Shown in pieces: positions 25,267 to 38,600 of a stretch of DNA of 64,000 bases. The DNA is from Blepharisma japonicum (Eukaryota; Ciliophora; Heterotrichea; Heterotrichida; Blepharismidae), in contig CATKHK010000137.1 in the NCBI GenBank assembly GCA_949751835.1, forward strand, positions 1 to 64,000. The letters are read 5' to 3'. Position numbers and translations under genes: made by a program. The notes beneath the pieces are model-generated. The model was not told where the DNA came from. It did not search any database and was given only the letters and a program-made list of their open reading frames with translations. Positions within the stretch are counted from its first letter, which is position 1, and the number at the start of each line of letters is the position of its first letter.

Positions 25267-28200
25267 ATGAATCATATGGTGATTTTCTCAGTTCTATGGC
25301 TGGCTAAAGGTATAAACTTTATTTGCAGTCTCTCAAAGTGCCCAGATATAAGAGTAATATTAATTTAGAAGGAGAATCACAAATGCGATCCTGAATGCAT
25401 GACTTCATATTGCAACTATGACACTTTGCTTACTTTTGATGGGCAATTTATGAAAGAAGGCTCTGATTGCTATAACACTTGCATTAATTTCGACGGGTGT
25501 GATCCAGAAATTCTTGGAAACGGGATTTGCGATGATTCTTGTAATACTCAAAATTGTGGGTTTGATTGAGGAGATTGCACATGCACTCTCGGATTTAACA
25601 ATATCGCCTACTAGAGCTTTTTGCAAACCTTTAAACTGATCTTCAGAGTGTCTAGCAGACGAAAATAGCTTTAACTGAGAGACGAAGAGCAGCAGTTGAA
25701 CGTATATGTAGAAATCAATAGTCATTCAGATCAAAGATAGCAGAGCTGAGATGATAAGCAGGAACCCCAGAACCAGGGATAGAAGGCCTTAGAGCTATAG
25801 TTTAAAATTGGGTATAAAAAAAGTAATCTAATTAATGAACTATGCGCTCCAGGATGTTTAGACTCTATGCTAGGAGATGGGAATTGTGATGAAGCTTGCG
25901 ACAATTGAGACTGTGATCTTGATAATTATGATTGTGGAGCATGTGCTGATGGATGCTTTCCAGCTATGCTTGGGAATGGAGTATGCGATCCAGAATGTAA
26001 TAATGAAAATTGCATATATGACTATAAGGATTGTCAATGTTCTGAGGGTTGCTCTTTTGAAGATTATGGATCATGCAAGCCAGAATGCATGGTAGCGAAC
26101 TGCAATTATGACAAATTAACTCAATATCCAAATAATCAATGTCAAAATAGCTCTTTAGCAATTTTTTCTTCTTATCAACAAATTATTCGCAAAAATTTTT
26201 CTTTTGTGACTCATCTTGAGGACTGCTATATAGCCTCAAATTATGAGTGCACACTCGAAAAAGCATTAAATTTCGATTTATACAGTAACAAAGAAGAATG
26301 CAATTATCTTGAGTGCAATTATGGAAATGGACATCAAGGATCTTGATTTGATGCCTGCTTGCGTATATATGATAATTCGAACTATACAGCGTGCTTATCT
26401 TGCCGTGTTGTCTGATTTTGACAGTACATCGCTATGATAGGTGAAATGTGTGTAAATTATTGATTATTATTTTCAAGCCCATCCACATTTCCAGATGGGT
26501 CTCTTGTGGTTGTCCCATTAAATGATACTTCTTCGTCTAAAAATCCTCACATTTATTTCATATGTCCAGATGCAGCTTTAGATCCTGAAAGTGGGGAGGG
26601 AACTTATTTTTCTCCATTTCAATCTCTTTCTTATGCCCTTCGTAATATTAATTACAAGTACTCAGTTATTTATTTATTAGATTGTGATGGGTACAACCTA
26701 ACAACATATCACAGTATTTTAGATTCTGGGCGTATGGAAATGACTGAAGATGTTGCATTGGCAGGGAAACACATTATCATTACCCCACTATATAGTTCAA
26801 AAATAACAATAAAACGAATTATGAATGATTTCAATGGATATAATCATTTTGGCTTTGGATTTTACTTCGAAAATACTCCAAGCGTTGAGATAAGAAATGT
26901 AATTTTTGATTGAAAAAATACAGTTGATACTTGCAATGATGATACTTATTGTGATTATTGCCCTTATGTACTTTATGATTCAAAGGATAATATTCCCTAT
27001 AGCGATAAAGGAGAAATTCTAAGTGATTTTTTATCATCTGAATGATGTGAACATGATAAAGCGTTGATTTTTATGGAAATCAAATCAAGCAATTTATTGT
27101 TAAGAAATGTAAGCTTTGTTAACTTTAGGACTGGCTTTAACTCTCTTTTCTTCGTAAATAATAATACAAATGTGACATTTTACGATGTTACTTTTGACAA
27201 TATTAAGGTTAGTGATGATTATGAGTCTTGGGTTATCCGATGGAATGGGACTGGCTATGGGAATTTTAAGTTTGAAAATGGAATTGTAAGCAGACTTAAC
27301 AATGGATATGAACTATATGATCCTATTAATACTAAAGGGTTTTTGAATGCTACTGGCATTAATTCAATCGTTTTCAGAAATGTAGAATTCCGAGATAATG
27401 CGATATTTAAGCAGTCTGTAGCCGGAATGAATATTGCTTCATTGATACATTTAACTTCATTTCAAACTCTTTGAATTGATTCTTGCACCTTTTTGCATAA
27501 TCTATGCGATTTCGGAATAATTTATATTCAGCAGGAATTTAACAACTTCCCATTAGAAATTGACGATGACGGGATTGTTATTTACTCTAAACTTAATAAT
27601 GTTCATATATCTAACTCCAATTTTACATCAAATTATGGAAGAACTGGAGGAGCTCTTTATGCATTATATAAGTATGAAAGTCAGAATTTTTTAATTGAGA
27701 ACTCATCATTCACTTCGAATGGGATTGAAAGTGGCTCTCTAATACACATTGAGAGCGATTATACAAATAATTATTATTTAACTGATAGCACATTGAGTGT
27801 AGAATTGCCCAGTGGAAGTATTGCAAAGGCAAAATATTTAGCTAAGTGAGGGAAGATTCAATATTCAAATTTCACAAGAAATTACTCAGGAGGAGCCGGA
27901 ATAATTGAAACATCAAGAATGATTAACATTCAATGAGAGAAATTGAATATGGATTCAAACGGTTTACTTTTATCTGAAGCTATGAATATAAATTCAATTT
28001 TTATGAGATTAAATATAGAAAATCCAAATATTTATGCTAAATTCAATATCACTAATCCTCCTGATTTAAATTGCAAATCTTTATCAATAGTATCAGACTC
28101 AATCAATTTCAATATAAATGAATTAAACATCGAAAAAAATTACTGTCAGCACTCTTCTCCTAGCATTATTATTTCAAATGCCCTTAGCATATTAAAATCA

Positions 28201-31200
28201 GTTTATTTCAAAGATAATAAGGGAACAGGAAGCTATGGTATCTGTTTAGCATTTCTTGAAGAAGCACACTCTGAAATTCTAAATTCTGAATTTAATTCTA
28301 ATACCAACTATCAACCTGGAAGCCCAGGAGCTATAAGCAGCCTTTCGAACTTACTAATGCAAAATTGCTCATATTTAAACAACATTGGCACACTTTATTA
28401 TAGAGGCAAAAATCTTAGCATTTTTTCTTCTAATTTCGATTCCAATAGCTCGCCTGGGTCACATGGTGGTGCTATTTCTGTCTCATTGTCAATAGATAAT
28501 ATAGACCCTTCTATATTTGTTATCTCAAATGCAACTTTCACAAACAATTCCTGCTCTTTTAGTGGAGGAGCCATTTATATAGAAAAAGCAACTCCATTAG
28601 ATTCGCCATTGAAGCTCCAAATATCTAAAACTATTTTTTTGAATAATCAAGCTTTAGATGGCTCTTGCATTTATATAGATAGTAGCTTGGGGCTTTATTC
28701 TGATTCTTCAGTAAGCGATTGCTCTTTTCAAGAAAATATAGCAGGCTTCTCAGGAACCATTTTGGTTTCTTATATCTATGGAATATTGATTTTTGACAAC
28801 TGCAAATTTTTTAAAAATAAAGGGATTTATAGTTCAGGATTTAATATAGCTATAGGGGAAAATATTGAAGAAAAGGTTTCAAAAATGGTACTAAATTATT
28901 GCGTTTTTCAATATAATTCAGGGAATACAACAATTTCTATGGATAATTCCAATATAAATTCTACTTTGGAATCTTATGGATTATTATTTGAATATAATTA
29001 CGGCTCAATATTTTCGCTTGACTATGATTATGCAGTTATAAAGAACTCTAGGATTCAGCATAATATTTCTCCTAGCTCTGGCGGAGCATTAAATCTTAAG
29101 AACTCAGCAATATTTGAATCAAAAAGTACAACATATTTAAACTGCAGTAGCAATATTAATGGCGGAGTTGCTTCTATTAGTCTAAACTCTAAATTTATCT
29201 GCTTTTCGTGTATTTTTAACACAAATAATGCTGATTCTTCAGGAGGTGTCATATACGCTGACTCAAATGCTGCATTTTACATTTCAGATTCCATCATTAA
29301 TAAAAATTCATGCAGAAATAAAGGATCAGCCGCATTTATGGCTAGCTCATCAGTTGGTTCATCAATAAATAATACTGAGATATCAGAAAATTACGCATAT
29401 AATGATGGAGCAATATTTACACAATCATCAAACATTTATATACTTTCATCAAAAATTCACAAAAATACTGCTGATGGGAAAAATCCAGGATTGTATATTG
29501 ATGACTCGAATGCTATAATTTATAATTCGTCGTTTTTTGATCAAAGCGGAAATCAAGGGTGCTTCATTTATATGAGCACAAGCTATGCTAATATAACTAA
29601 CTCAAAAATTTATGAAGGATTTTCTAATAGTTCAGGTATTGCTATACATGCGACGTCTAGCAATATAGAAATTTCCTCATCAAATTTTTCTGATCTATAT
29701 TCTAATGACACAGGAGGATCAATTTACCTTTATGGAGGCAATACTCTTTCTATCAAAGGCTCAAATTTCTTGAACTCCAGTTCATCAATAGACTCGTATT
29801 CAAGTTCTGTTTTTATAGATGGCACGCTATTTAAGAATCATACAAATACAGCTATATATTTAAGCCAAATTGAGGAATTAAAAATATTAGGTTCAAAATT
29901 TATTAATGGAATAGGAATTAATGGTGGGGCTATATGTTGCACACAATGCAACATTATTTCAGTTGATGAATCGTTATTTATTAGCAATTTAGGGGTAGAT
30001 GGAGGAGCAATTTATGCCAAAAATGAAGTGGATCACCAAGAAATGTCCCAAATCACTATTACTTCTTCTAATTTTCAGTATAATTCAGCTAGTAATGGAG
30101 GAGCGATTTGGACAAGTAACATTAATTTGCAAATCTCATTATCAGTTTTCAACGAAAACAAGGCTGATACATTATTTCCATATAACCTCGAGGACATAGA
30201 AGACGGTATTGGAGGAGCAATAAAGATAGGCTGCCAAGGATCAAATTATATCTGCTACTTTAATATTTCATCAAACTCTTTTAGTAATAATAGTGCAAGC
30301 TATAACGGTGGAGCTATAAGTTGGGATGATTCAAAGCCGATTTTTTACAATAACTATTTTGAAAATAATTCAGCACAGTATGGACCTGATATAGCGTCTT
30401 TTCCTACAATGATGATTTTTCTAAATAATGAAAAGAGGAATCTTCAAAACGAAGCTATGCCAAACGACAGAAATATTGCAGTAATTAATAATGTTGCATC
30501 AGGCCAAACAAATAATCCTGCATTATCTTTTGCTCTGGTTGATGATCTTTATCAAATAATTACTACAGATATCACAAGTCAAGCACAGATACAAGCAGTA
30601 ACTGCTGATACAGTTATATCAGGCTCTACACTTACTTATGCAAAAAATGGAATTTATTATTTTGATAACTATATAGTTTCTGCAAAGCCAGGTTCTTCTA
30701 CTTATATTGATATAGTTTCTTCAGCAATAGATACACAAAAAATGAGCACATCAAGCAAAATTATTCAAATGTCATCAAATTTCTCTATAGAAGTCAATTT
30801 GCGCTTATGCGAAATGGGGGAAGCTACAGTTGGGCTTATTTGTGAAATTTGTCCGAAGCACTATTATAATATTGATGCCAGTGATTCTAAGTGTTTGGAA
30901 TGCCCATCGAATGCAATTTGCTATGGAAATTTTTCAATAGTCCCAAAATCAGGTTACTGAAGGGATAATAAATTTACAGATAAATTTTGGAAATGTCCAC
31001 ATCCGCCAGCATGTTTGGGCTCTCCTAGTGTTTCTAATTTATCGTTAACTGGAATTTGTAAAAAAGGCTATGAAAATAATATGTGCCATTCGTGTGAATA
31101 TGGCTATTCACGATTATATAGAAATAGGTGCCAAATTTGTCCTGATTATGCCTCCAATATTTTTAGGTGGATTGGGATTTCTTTATTTTTGATATTTATT

Positions 31201-32466
31201 ACAATCGTAATTTTGAAAACAACAAGGAATTCCTGATACAAGCCAAACTCTTTCTCTTCAATTTACATAAAAATATTTTGAAATTACTTGCAGATAATCA
31301 CCATTATAGCAACTTTTAATTTAAATTGGCCGTTCGAAGTAACAGAATTTTTCTACATTCATGCATCTTTAGATTATATTGGTGGACAGCTATTTTCATT
31401 TGATTGCTTCTTACAATTATCAAATTCAAAAAACAATATTTATTTTCTAAAAATTTTGATAACGAGCATAACTCCATTTGTGGTAGGTTTGCTCTGCCTA
31501 GGATTTTATGCCATTATATATATCATTAAAAAGAAAAGTATAAAAGAAGTTAAAGATGAGTTTTTATCAACTTCTATTATTTTGCTATTTTTAATGAATC
31601 CAAGTATTATTGACACCATGCTTAATGCTTTTAGCTGCAAAGAAATTAATTCCGGAGAATATTGGCTTAATGTAGATTTAGGAATTAGATGCTGGGATCT
31701 TAATCATCTTTTTTATGCCCTTTTAGTTGCTCTACCTACAATATCAATATGACTTGTTGCAGTACCTTTAATTTTTCTTATAAATTTGATAAAAAATAAA
31801 AAGCACTTAGGAGAAATGTGGATGAAAAAGAGATATGGGTTTCTCTGTCATGGTTATAAGCTAAAACAATATTATTGGGAATTTGTTATTTTATTTTATA
31901 AAGTCATTTTAATTGGCTGCTCTGTATTTTTATCAAACATTTCAGCTAACATTCAAGTTCTTACTGCAACTCTTTTCTTTGTGCTATTTCTCCATATCCA
32001 CTCAAGGAATGAACCATTTAGTGAAACAATTTTTAATAAGGCAGAAACTTTATCAAGATTAGTCTCATTAATAACAATTCTGTGTGGCCTTTGTTTTTTA
32101 ACCAGCGATTTGGGCACTGCTATTACATATATTTTGCTTGTAATTTTAATATTCGTCAACACACTATATATCGCATACATTTTAGCTAAGTTTTTTTTGC
32201 AATTTGCAATAATTGACCGCATAATTATGAGGATATGAAAAATTTTCAATTCTAGAGGAAAAGAATATGCAATCGAAATTGTTCCAGTTAATGAAAACGA
32301 GCTAGATCAGTGCCAAGCTTCAAAAGATAACATAAAAATAGGAAATCCTTCGATACTTTCAGATAACACAAAAATTGGAATAGCATTCAGGGAAGATTTA
32401 AGTTATTCAGCAGAATTAGACCCTTTTGCCTCAATGGAAAGCATATATGCTTCAAAACAAATTTAA
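25267..32466 (+). CDS. Gene 3: LNR / beta-helix / multi-pass membrane protein, subfamily B, interrupted by a 261-bp insertion
   Basis: ATG 25267, TAA 32464-32466, 15-nt intron 25354-25368. A 261-bp insertion (25585-25845) breaks the LNR region and brings in-frame TAG within 30 bases. Because 261 is a multiple of three, the frame on both sides is the same. Without the insertion the gene would encode about 2,307 residues with the gene 2 layout: signal peptide; LNR (W-G-D-C-T-C, G-V-C-D-P-E-C); long helix, open for 1,005 codons in 27943-30960; Cys knot (C-E-I-C-P-K-H-Y-Y); and 8-9 membrane segments. Everything downstream is intact, so either the insert is very recent, or it is removed, or expression is lost. 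In-frame TGA is frequent. Confidence 0.82.
25354..25368 (+). other. 15-nt intron of gene 3
   Basis: GTAATATTAATTTAG, phase 0, after codon 29, with an in-frame TAG. A at position 10. Confidence 0.87.
25585..25845 (-). mobile_element. 261-bp insertion carrying an antisense membrane-protein fragment
   Basis: Flanked by a direct repeat ATGC (25581-25584 and 25842-25845). Removing one copy plus the insert gives GATTGCACATGCGCTCCAGG, exactly the D-C-T-C-A-P-G codons of paralogues. On the minus strand (about 25802 down to 25590) the insert is open, with TGA as Trp, for about 70 codons: L-V-L-G-F-L-L-I-I-S-A-L-L-S-L-I-W is a convincing membrane segment, followed by S-S-A-R-H-S-E-D-Q-F-K-G-L-Q-K. It is less AT-rich than the host gene. 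The protein is not recognised. There are no TA ends, so it does not look like a usual TA-bounded IES. Confidence 0.65.
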
Positions 32467-32636
32467 AGATATTTTTATAAAATATTTTCTTCATTAATAG
32501 TAACTTTACATAAAAATTTTAAAAATTAATTTATTATTCAATTCTTAGTACTAAATATCGAATTTAACTAAATTAATTTTTAAAAATAAATCAATAAAAA
32601 ATCTATGCGAAATAATTATCCATCAATAATTTTTTT

Positions 32637-35600
32637 ATGAGGCTCACAGCAATCCTCTTTTTGTTTCAAGTTTTCGGAGCCAACATAACCTGTAATATGA
32701 ATGAATGCTCCCCAATATTTGTAATTCCCAAATAGAGAGGCGATGACTCATGCGATTATCGCTGCATGTCTCCATATTGCAATTTCGACTCAAAAGAATA
32801 TTACCACTCAGATCCTGGAAAATCTGATTGCATAGTAGAATGCACATCTTATGATATAAACATGTGCTTTTACGATCAGCTTGGTGATGGAATTTGCAAT
32901 GAAGAATGCAATAAACTATCGTGTGGGTTTGATTTTGGGGATTGCGGGTATTGTGCTTCATCATGTAATCAATATTCAGGCTTTCAATGGCAATTAGGAG
33001 GAACTTGTGACCCTGAGTGTAATACAACTTCATGCTATTATGATTATGGAGCTTGCTTAGATTGTGCTATTGGGTGCAACCCAAATATATGAGGAGATGG
33101 AAATTGTGACGAGGAATGTAATAATAAGGAATGCAATTTTGACAATGGAGACTGCTTAAATGAGACTTGCGCTATTGGATGCTATAAGTGGATGATTGGG
33201 AACTTGATTTGTGATGAAGCATGCCACGTGGAAGAATGCAATTTTGATAACTATGATTGTGATTGCTCTCCGGGCTGTGATTCTTCATTATTAGAAAATG
33301 GGGTATGTAATGAAGTTTGTAATAATGACGCCTGTGACTATGATAAAGGAGATTGTGGATATTGTGCAAGTGGTTGCTTTTTAGATATGCTGATAAACGA
33401 TGTTTGTGATGATATTTGCAATTCTTTTCGCTGCAAATATGACTATTATGCCTGCAAATGCACAGATGACTGTTTAGCAGAAGATTATGGAAAATGCAAG
33501 CCAGAATGCCTAGTAGCTGATTGTAAATATGACCAAATAAGCAACGATCCCGAAAAGCGGTGTAACGATATAGAATTAGTTAGATATTCCTTTTATCAAC
33601 AAATTATGACTATGGATTTTGATAGTCCAGTGAGTTTTGATGTCTGCCTAGAAGCATCTTCTTCCCAATGCAGCTTAACTATGTCATTAGATTCAGAATC
33701 ATGCTACCCCGAGTGTTATTATAAAGAATGCAATTTTGGCTTATGCAGTTTTACAGCTGAATGCAAGAAATTGCATACTCAAGATCCTGATGATTTATGC
33801 TGGCCTTGTGAAGGCTTTATGTGGAATGGATGCTCTATATCAGACAACATCCAATCTGTATTTGTATTCGGTACTGGAATTAGATACCCAAGCAAATTAT
33901 TAGTAGCAGGGTATCCAGATTTTAGTATATTCTATGCTACTTCTACACAAGCAGGAACTCAGCCCTCTGGAGATGGAAGTGTTAATTATCCTTACGAAAC
34001 TCTGGATTACGCATTATCATCTATGTATGAATTAAAAAGAAACACAAGTTTTTTATATTTAGCTAATGATGGAGATTATTACTTGAACGATTGCGCACCT
34101 TTTCGGCAAAACCTGATATTTTTTGTAATAAAAGGATATGAAGCCAATAAAGCTACTGTTAAATTAAATGGGTGGAATCGCTTTACTTGCCCCATTATGG
34201 TAGGAGCTAATTTTGAAAACATAATTTTTGATGGGTCAGGACAATACGCTGCATGCAATGACTCAGAGTATTGTGAATATTGTTCCTACAGTACCTACAA
34301 TGAAAGTGATGGTTATTATTATAATGATAGAAATCAATCTATTCCTCAAAATTTACCTACTCAATATTGTGCAAATAACCTACGCTCTTCCCTCAGTCTT
34401 TTTGAAATTACCGACTGCACTCTAACACTAAAAAATGTTGAAATAAAAAATTTTCGCTTTAATTATGAACACATAATAAGAGGATATCAAGTTTTGAAGT
34501 TATTTAATGTTAGCTTTGACAATATACAGTTAAATGGGGAGGAGAATAATGCAATTATATATATGGATAGATATGAGCCAAATGGATTTCTTCAGCTAAT
34601 TTACAGAGGAGGCTCTGTAACAAGGTTAAATAATGGATATGAGATTGAAGATCCTCTTGACTTTCGAGGATTTTTATATGTATCCCATTCTATTTCAGTT
34701 TTGATAAAAGATGTGGAATTCAAGTACAATTTAGTCTCGAGAAAGCCAAAAAGTTCTTTATCAAGTGCTTCATTAATTTACCTCGAAACTATAAAAGATA
34801 TTGAAATAGATAATTGCACTTTTATATATATTCCGATTTTGGCTGTATTATAAATCTTTTATTATGGTAACGCCAGTCACATAGAATCATTAAAAATATT
34901 GAGGGTGAGATCAATTTAATAAATAGAATTATAACTATTGTGAAACTGGCATTTTCTATACTAAATTAGAAGTTAGCGAATATGAAACTAAATTCAATGA
35001 AACAAACTATTTGACATTCTTAGCTTTATCCCACATTAATATTCATGATTCTAGATTTATCTCAAATTTTGGATCTCTTGATATCATTCACATAGAGTTT
35101 TTATATAAATTACTCAATATCAATTTAATTAATATCATATTTGAATCAAATGGTGTAGAGAGTGGTTCTTTACTTTATATATATAACCCTACAATTATTG
35201 ATGAATATAAAAATGAGACATCTAAAAATATAATCAATTCTGGTCAAGGAGAACAACTTATAATCCTATTACCAAGGTGATGCAAAATGTCTAGCATTAC
35301 ATTTAAGGATAATCATGCATTGAGCCTTATTGATACAACTAATTTGGTGAATTTTGATATAGAGAATCTAAAGATTGAATCCAATGGGTCTCCAACAGAT
35401 TATAAAAATATTAATACTTTGCTCATTGATTATTTTATTGAAAATAGAGACATTTATAATTTATATATAAGTATCATAAAGTCTTACCCTAAATCTATTG
35501 ATTGCGATTTTATGGTGTCGATAAAAAGCCCCTATAATCTAAAATTAAGCGAAGTCACATTGGAGAATAATATATGTAGAAATTCATCTCCAACGTTTAA

Positions 35601-38600
35601 AATTATTGATTCAGATATCAGAGACTTGGATTTAATCAACTGTTCTAACAATATTGGATTTGGACAGTTGCCCACATGCTTATATTTTATAGGATTTTTT
35701 GATAGAAGCATTAAAAATTCAAATTTTACTGGAAATATAAATTATCATACCTCCGGAAATGGAGTAATAAAAATAGAAGGCCAAAATAATTTATTTATAA
35801 TTAATTGCTCATTTGTCAATAATTCAGCAAGTTTAGCACCTTTATACTTATCAGGGAAAAGCATTTACATTGAATTTTCAATATTTGAATCCAATGAATC
35901 AGTTTATGGAAAAGGAGGAGGATTATATTTCATTTCAGCTGATGCGACAACATCAGGCTCAATAATAATTTCATCAAGCAAATTTAATAGTAACTTGGCC
36001 AACACAAATGGAGGAGGTTTATTCATTGAGCAAAAATCAACTTCTCTTATGAATTTAGCCCTTATAATTTCTCAAACTACCTTCAGCGGAAATAAAGCAA
36101 AATATGGTTCAGCTATATATATTGATCACTCCATTATATTAGCCAGAGATTCAGTGATAATTGGCTCTAAGTTCATTGAAAACGAGTCTAAGATATCAGG
36201 AGCTATATCTTTGTATTATTATAGTGGAATTTTATCATTTCTATCTTGTGACTTTATTGAGAATACTTCACTTAAAATGGGAGCAGCTTTTCACATAGAT
36301 ATTCCACAGGACACTCAAAATTCTCGCTCAAAAGTTATTATTGAATCGTCCACTTTTAGAAATAACATTGGACATAATATCATTTACGTAGATAGTCAGA
36401 ATAGAAACTCATCACTTGAAACCAAAAAATGTTTATTTGAATGCAATAATGGTGTTTTAGTATCGCTGAATAATGATTTTTTTATTGACAGTAGCTCAAT
36501 TTTTCAATATAACTCTGCCCCTACTGGATCATGCTTTAATCTTCAAAATTCGGCTATTTTATATGCAAACTCACAATTTTTAAATAATACAAGCGATGAA
36601 TATGGTGGGGTGATTACCATGAGTTTTAAATCAATCTTTAATTGTGATCATTGCATTTTTAGCCAGAACTCAGCTCGTGGAGGTAATGGTGGGGTATTAG
36701 TCTCTGAGCAGGATTCTGAATTTATTATATCAAATTCAATATTTAATGATAATTTTAGCGGTAATGATGGTTCAACTATTTTTACTTTTAACTGCAACAC
36801 TACAGCTTCTTCAATAATAAATTCAATTTTTTCTCACAATCATGGATCAGGTGCCGGCGTAACTACATTTATAAATTCTAAAATATCTATTGTGAATTCT
36901 ACTTTTAAAGAAAATTCAAATGACGGATTAACATCAGGAATTAAATTAACCTACACAAATGCCAAAATTTCTAATTCGAAATTTTTGAGTCAGTCAAGCA
37001 CTTCAGGTACCTTTATTTATGCTATTGCGAATAGTAATGTAGAAGTACAAAATACCACCTTTTATAATGGAAATTCAGAAGATAGCGGAGGAGCAATTTA
37101 CTCAAGCGCAAGTCTCATATCTATAAACTCTTCAATTTTCGCTTATTTGTCATCTCAAAAAGGAGGTGCTATTTATTCTGTCTTTGAAAGCACATTAATT
37201 ATAAATAATTCTGAGTTTTCTGACCTCAAAGCTTCAGTTGTAGGGGGTATTATAAATGCCAATCAAGCCTCTTTAATTATAGAAAACTCGAACTTTAATG
37301 AATTTTCTTTAACTGGAGTATATGGTAAAGAGCTGAAAAAATTAAATATAGTGAATTCAGGATTTAGAAATGGTTTTGGGTCTAATGGTGGGGCAGTATT
37401 TTGCGAATCTTGCAAGAAAATTAATATAAAGCAAAGCAGATTTGATGGTAATAGTGCTACTTTATATGGTGGAGCATTATTTTTTACAACAATAAATGAA
37501 ATAAAAGGAGTTCAAAATGTAATTTCATGCAATTTTTTTAATAATAGCGCCCAAAATGGAGGGGCAATAAATTCAGTCGATGTAAATCTAAATATTAGTT
37601 TATCAAATTTTGAAGAAAATAAAGCCATTTCTAAGCAAGAGAAAATAGAATATGGAAATGGGGGAGGAATCTGAATTAGCTGTCCAAATATTCAGGCATG
37701 CAAGTTTAAGATTCATTCAAATAATTTTGTTGGAAATACTGCAAAAAATAATGGTGGAGCTGTTATTTGAAATGATAATTTGCCTGAAATTATAAATAAT
37801 TCATATAGAAATAATACTGCTGAGTATGGAGAAAGCATTGCATCTTATCCTATCAAGCTAATGCAAGTAAATAAAGATGGATCATTAGAAGGCTATAAAA
37901 ACAGAAGGCTAGCTGATTTTAGATCGAATTCCAGCTTAGCAGGAATAGCATCTGGGCAAAAAATCAAAAATACATTATTAGTAGCCCTAGTAGACAATAT
38001 GAATAATATTATACGAACTGATAATATAAGTGAAGCAGAGTTGAAATCAATTAATTTAACTACCCAAGTTTCTGGTAAAATTAAAGTAATAGCCAACAGA
38101 GGAATTTTTAATTTTTCTGATTTCGTTATATCAGAAGAGCCAGGTTCTGACATTCAAATTATTGTTACCACATCTGCAATTGATACAAATAAAATAAAAA
38201 AGTCAGGAGAAACACTTTTTAGCAAAAGCTTAATTTTTGATGTGAAAATTCGAGAATGCGAAATAGGAGAGATTAAATCAGGAAAAAATTGCGAAATTTG
38301 TCCTATAGGATTTTATAGCTTAAACCCCAACTTAATTTCGTGTTTATCCTGCCCTGATGCAGCTGAATGCTACGGAAGTTATAAAATAGTTCCTAAGCCT
38401 GGTTATTGGAGAGACAATATGTATACAGACAAATTTTGGAAATGCCCTTATATTCCTGCTTGCCTAGGCTCTCCAGATATGAATAATGTTTCTTTAACCG
38501 GAGAATGCAGAAAGATTTACAAAGGCAATAAATGCCAATCATGCCAAGTTGGATATGTGCATACAGGAGAAAATAAGTGTGATAAATGTCCAGATAAAGC

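Noticed and set aside
25585-25845. Reading the gene 3 insertion as a TA-bounded IES or an intron
   Set aside because: No TA at the left junction and no GT...AG ends; the only clear boundary is the ATGC direct repeat.
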